Shown here: in pieces, positions 61,640 to 64,000 of the stretch
How positions within the stretch are numbered: the first letter of the stretch is position 1
Layout: each line of letters begins with the position of its first letter
Source: Blasia pusilla
Lineage: Eukaryota > Marchantiophyta > Marchantiopsida > Blasiales
Length of the DNA stretch: 64,000 nt
Assembly (NCBI GenBank): GCA_050084515.1
Contig: CM114274.1
Location: 11,284,001 to 11,348,000, forward strand
Reading direction: 5' to 3'
The notes under the pieces: generated by a model
What the model was told of the DNA's origin: nothing
Database searches by the model: none
What the model saw: the letters and a program-made list of their open reading frames with translations, nothing else
Translations under genes and position numbers: made by a program

Positions 61640-63769
61640 ATGAGGAGCTGGGTTGGTTTCCTGCTGGTCACGTCCCTTCTATTCGAGCTTCGACAAAGAG
61701 AACACCTCTCTGTGGCAGCTGGATTGACGATTGATGTCAACTCAGACTTCTCATGCGGACAAGCAGGGAATTTCACGTGCCAAAGAAGTGCATTTTCTAC
61801 GAGTGCAGGTGAATTGAAGCTCACGCCGGATCCACCCAGCAGAGATAATTTATCGGATAGTTTCTACTACAATACTGAAGGATCGGCTCTTTACAGGGAG
61901 CCTCTTCATGTGATTGACCTATCCGCGAACCAGTCTACCTCTTTCAGCACGAGTTTCAGCTTCAGCATAGAGCCAGCGTTCGCCTTCAGGAATGAAACAA
62001 CGAACGTGTCTTTCTACGCGCCCGGTGATGGAATGGCATTCGTGATGTTCGAGTCCAATTCATCTTGGATAGGATCTCCTGGGGAGTATTTAGGTATCTA
62101 CCCTAGTGATGGGTCAGTTGGACCGAAAACATTGGCCGTGGAGTTCGACACGGTGATGAACAGCTATGATATCGATAACAATCATATAGGCATAGACATT
62201 GAGAAGATCCAATCTAGGAAGGCAAGAAGTGTAAGTGATCTGGCAATAACTATGTACTTTACCAAGAAGTTGTTCGCTTGGATCGATTACAATGCCTCGC
62301 TTTCGATTCTCGAGGTTAGAATCAACAATGACCCTTCAAGACCGTCGGAGGCATTCATCTCTTACCCCGTGCATCTTGTCAAGGTTTTCAACGAGGAGCT
62401 GGTTTGGATGGGATTCTCGGGATCAAATGGATTTTGCGATTGCCACAACTATTATACAGTTTATGATTGGAAGTTTACAAGCTCTTTCGCCAATCCCCCG
62501 CCTCGGCCCCCTTCGCCCTCACCTGCAGAGCAGCGGGGATCAGATCCATTCACCTTCCTGCCATTCTCCCCGAAGTCATCTTCATCCAGCGCTGACGTGG
62601 GCGTCATTGCGGGGGCAGTGATTGGCGGGATCGCCTTCATTCTTGTTGTCTCTGGACTCTTTCTTCTTCTCGTCCGCGCTCGAAGAAGAAAGGCTCTCGG
62701 AGATGGGACGGGAGATCTGAATTACATTTTAGACCCTGGCCAAGCACGGACCTTCACGTACAATCAGCTAAGTCTGGCCACCGATAACTATGCGGAGAGT
62801 TCAAAGCTCGGGGAAGGTGGATTTGGCAGTGTATATCGTGGTGTGATCCCTGGCACAGGACAGATGATAGCTGTTAAGAGAGTGAGCAGTGGATCGAGAC
62901 AGGGACAGAAAGAGTATTTGGCTGAGATAACGATTATCAGCCAGATCCGGCACAGGAACATCGTTCAGCTACTCGGTTGGTGCAATGAAGAAAACGAGTT
63001 TCTGCTGGTATACGAGTTCATGCCCAACGGCAGCTTGGACAAGGCTCTTTTCGGTCCTGCTGGCAAATTTGTACTGCCCTGGGATTCCAGATTCAATATC
63101 TTGACCGGAACGGCCGCAGCACTCCAGTATTTACACGAGGGTTGCCGACTGCAGGTGATTCATCGAGATGTCAAGTCCAGCAACATCATCCTTGATCAGG
63201 AGTTCAATGCTATGCTGGGGGATTTCGGGCTCGCCCGAATGATAGACCATACGAAGAACCCCAACACGACAGTCGTTGTTGGAACTTTCGGTTACATCGC
63301 CCCTGAAGTACCCGTAAACGGGAAATTCACCGACAAGACAGATATTTATGCGTTCGGAGCCGTCGCTTTGGAGGTCGCGTGTGGCCGAAAGGTTTACGAT
63401 CCCACACTGCCGGCGGATGAGATTCTCTTAGTCGATTGGGTGTGGAGGAAACTCAGCGAAGACGACCTCTTGAGCGTTGTGGATAGTAAACTATACGGTG
63501 AATTCGACGAGCAACGGATGAAGTTGGTCCTTCAACTCGGTCTCGTGTGCTCTCATCCGGACCCATCCGAGCGCCCTCCCATTCACCAAGTCCTGGAGAT
63601 TCTTCAGGGCCGTGCCACCATGCCTTCCATTCCGCCTTCCAAGCCTGCTCTTGTGTACATTTCCGACTTACCTCGCGGGCCGCCCACTCCTGAGTCCGTA
63701 TCAAACTCGGGTCCCAGCGGTGCCGCATCCTCCGCTTCAGGAACGCCGGACTCATCCGAACACACTTAA
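61640..63769 (+). CDS. L-type lectin receptor-like kinase, single exon (709 aa)
   Basis: Plasma-membrane receptor with an extracellular legume-lectin domain and a cytoplasmic serine/threonine kinase; family members take part in defence and hormone responses. The ATG at 61640 is chosen because it directly precedes the signal peptide (MRSWVGFLLVTSLLF). An in-frame ATG at 61574 would add 22 residues and bury the signal. Domains: lectin at about 29-280 with LAVEFDT (Asp 170) and DIDNNHIGID, the metal-binding segment; proline-rich stalk; membrane span at about 319-345 (VGVIAGAVIGGIAFILVVSG); kinase at about 385-660 with glycine loop LGEGGFGSV (390-398), VK lysine 413, HRD aspartate 510, DFG aspartate 528 and GTFGYIAPE. 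It is an RD kinase and appears active. The C-terminal tail is rich in S, P and G. L-type lectin kinases are commonly intronless, as here. No frame break. Confidence 0.93.
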   Translation: MRSWVGFLLVTSLLFELRQREHLSVAAGLTIDVNSDFSCGQAGNFTCQRSAFSTSAGELKLTPDPPSRDNLSDSFYYNTEGSALYREPLHVIDLSANQSTSFSTSFSFSIEPAFAFRNETTNVSFYAPGDGMAFVMFESNSSWIGSPGEYLGIYPSDGSVGPKTLAVEFDTVMNSYDIDNNHIGIDIEKIQSRKARSVSDLAITMYFTKKLFAWIDYNASLSILEVRINNDPSRPSEAFISYPVHLVKVFNEELVWMGFSGSNGFCDCHNYYTVYDWKFTSSFANPPPRPPSPSPAEQRGSDPFTFLPFSPKSSSSSADVGVIAGAVIGGIAFILVVSGLFLLLVRARRRKALGDGTGDLNYILDPGQARTFTYNQLSLATDNYAESSKLGEGGFGSVYRGVIPGTGQMIAVKRVSSGSRQGQKEYLAEITIISQIRHRNIVQLLGWCNEENEFLLVYEFMPNGSLDKALFGPAGKFVLPWDSRFNILTGTAAALQYLHEGCRLQVIHRDVKSSNIILDQEFNAMLGDFGLARMIDHTKNPNTTVVVGTFGYIAPEVPVNGKFTDKTDIYAFGAVALEVACGRKVYDPTLPADEILLVDWVWRKLSEDDLLSVVDSKLYGEFDEQRMKLVLQLGLVCSHPDPSERPPIHQVLEILQGRATMPSIPPSKPALVYISDLPRGPPTPESVSNSGPSGAASSASGTPDSSEHT

Positions 63770-64000
63770 CTTATACTCACTACTAGTCATGTTTTCCCGT
63801 TCCGACTTCTTCCACTCTCACGTTTTCTCGAAGGGGAAAACACGAAGGAAGAGGAGAGGGGGGGGGGAACCACAACTGCGTGGAATCGTGTTAGGAGTAG
63901 AGAGAGTTCCCAGCTGTAGAGGCTTTGTTGGTTTTGTATGATTTTTTTAAAATCAAGAAGTCTTATGAAAGATATACTCACTCACACAGAAAGTGGCCCT
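63770..64000. other. 3' flank of the lectin kinase
   Basis: A purine-rich stretch with eight G residues near 63865 and a T/A-rich segment near 63945 follow the stop codon. Likely contains the 3' untranslated region; no polyadenylation signal is certain. Confidence 0.4.

Overview
The window looks like nuclear DNA of a land plant. It holds an intron-containing expansin, a leucine-rich-repeat receptor kinase of the LRR-VIII type, an L-type lectin receptor kinase, a chromodomain Ty3/gypsy retrotransposon whose primer-binding site resembles the initiator-tRNA-Met type, a plant-style MULE transposase with a SWIM zinc finger, and long GA/CT microsatellites. Reverse-transcriptase and retroelement fragments vaguely recall bryophyte (perhaps liverwort) repeats, but that is only an impression; the species cannot be fixed from the sequence.

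Layout. 1-8.2 kb: a 50-bp tandem repeat, then the expansin gene (2715-3809, two exons), then about 4.4 kb of unannotated intergenic DNA. 8.2-13.4 kb: a decayed minus-strand chromovirus with one full LTR (13065-13417), an 18-bp stump of the other LTR, an internal deletion, and a 201-bp CT/GA array inside gag. 13.4-20 kb: repeat debris, including a plus-strand retroelement remnant, a LINE 3' fragment and a 78-bp palindrome. 20-24.1 kb: a decayed minus-strand MULE/SWIM transposase gene with recognisable introns. 24.5-25.5 kb: a 70-bp minisatellite and several perfect hairpins. 25.5-28.2 kb: a broken minus-strand gene of unknown function with one C2H2-like finger. 28.5-33.1 kb: a mosaic of degenerate tandem duplications. 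37.4-40.2 kb: the single-exon LRR receptor kinase (minus). 43-56 kb: an AT-rich repeat-dense block with a near-perfect 150-bp hairpin, a GC-rich terminal-inverted-repeat family, two MITE-like elements and long GA arrays. 56.6-59.9 kb: two LINE copies arranged tail to tail, forming a 0.6-kb inverted repeat. 61.6-63.8 kb: the intact lectin receptor kinase.

Only three genes look intact: the expansin (cell-wall loosening) and two plasma-membrane receptor kinases (extracellular sensing). They are far apart and nothing suggests they act as a unit. Most other coding signal is transposon-derived and broken by stops and frameshifts. I found no convincing evidence of a new multi-gene system. The most unusual items are the structural repeats (long hairpins, the inverted LINE pair, the new-looking inverted-repeat family), the expansin that lacks the alpha-insertion cysteines, the intronless LRR-VIII kinase, and the unidentified gene at 25.5-28.2 kb.
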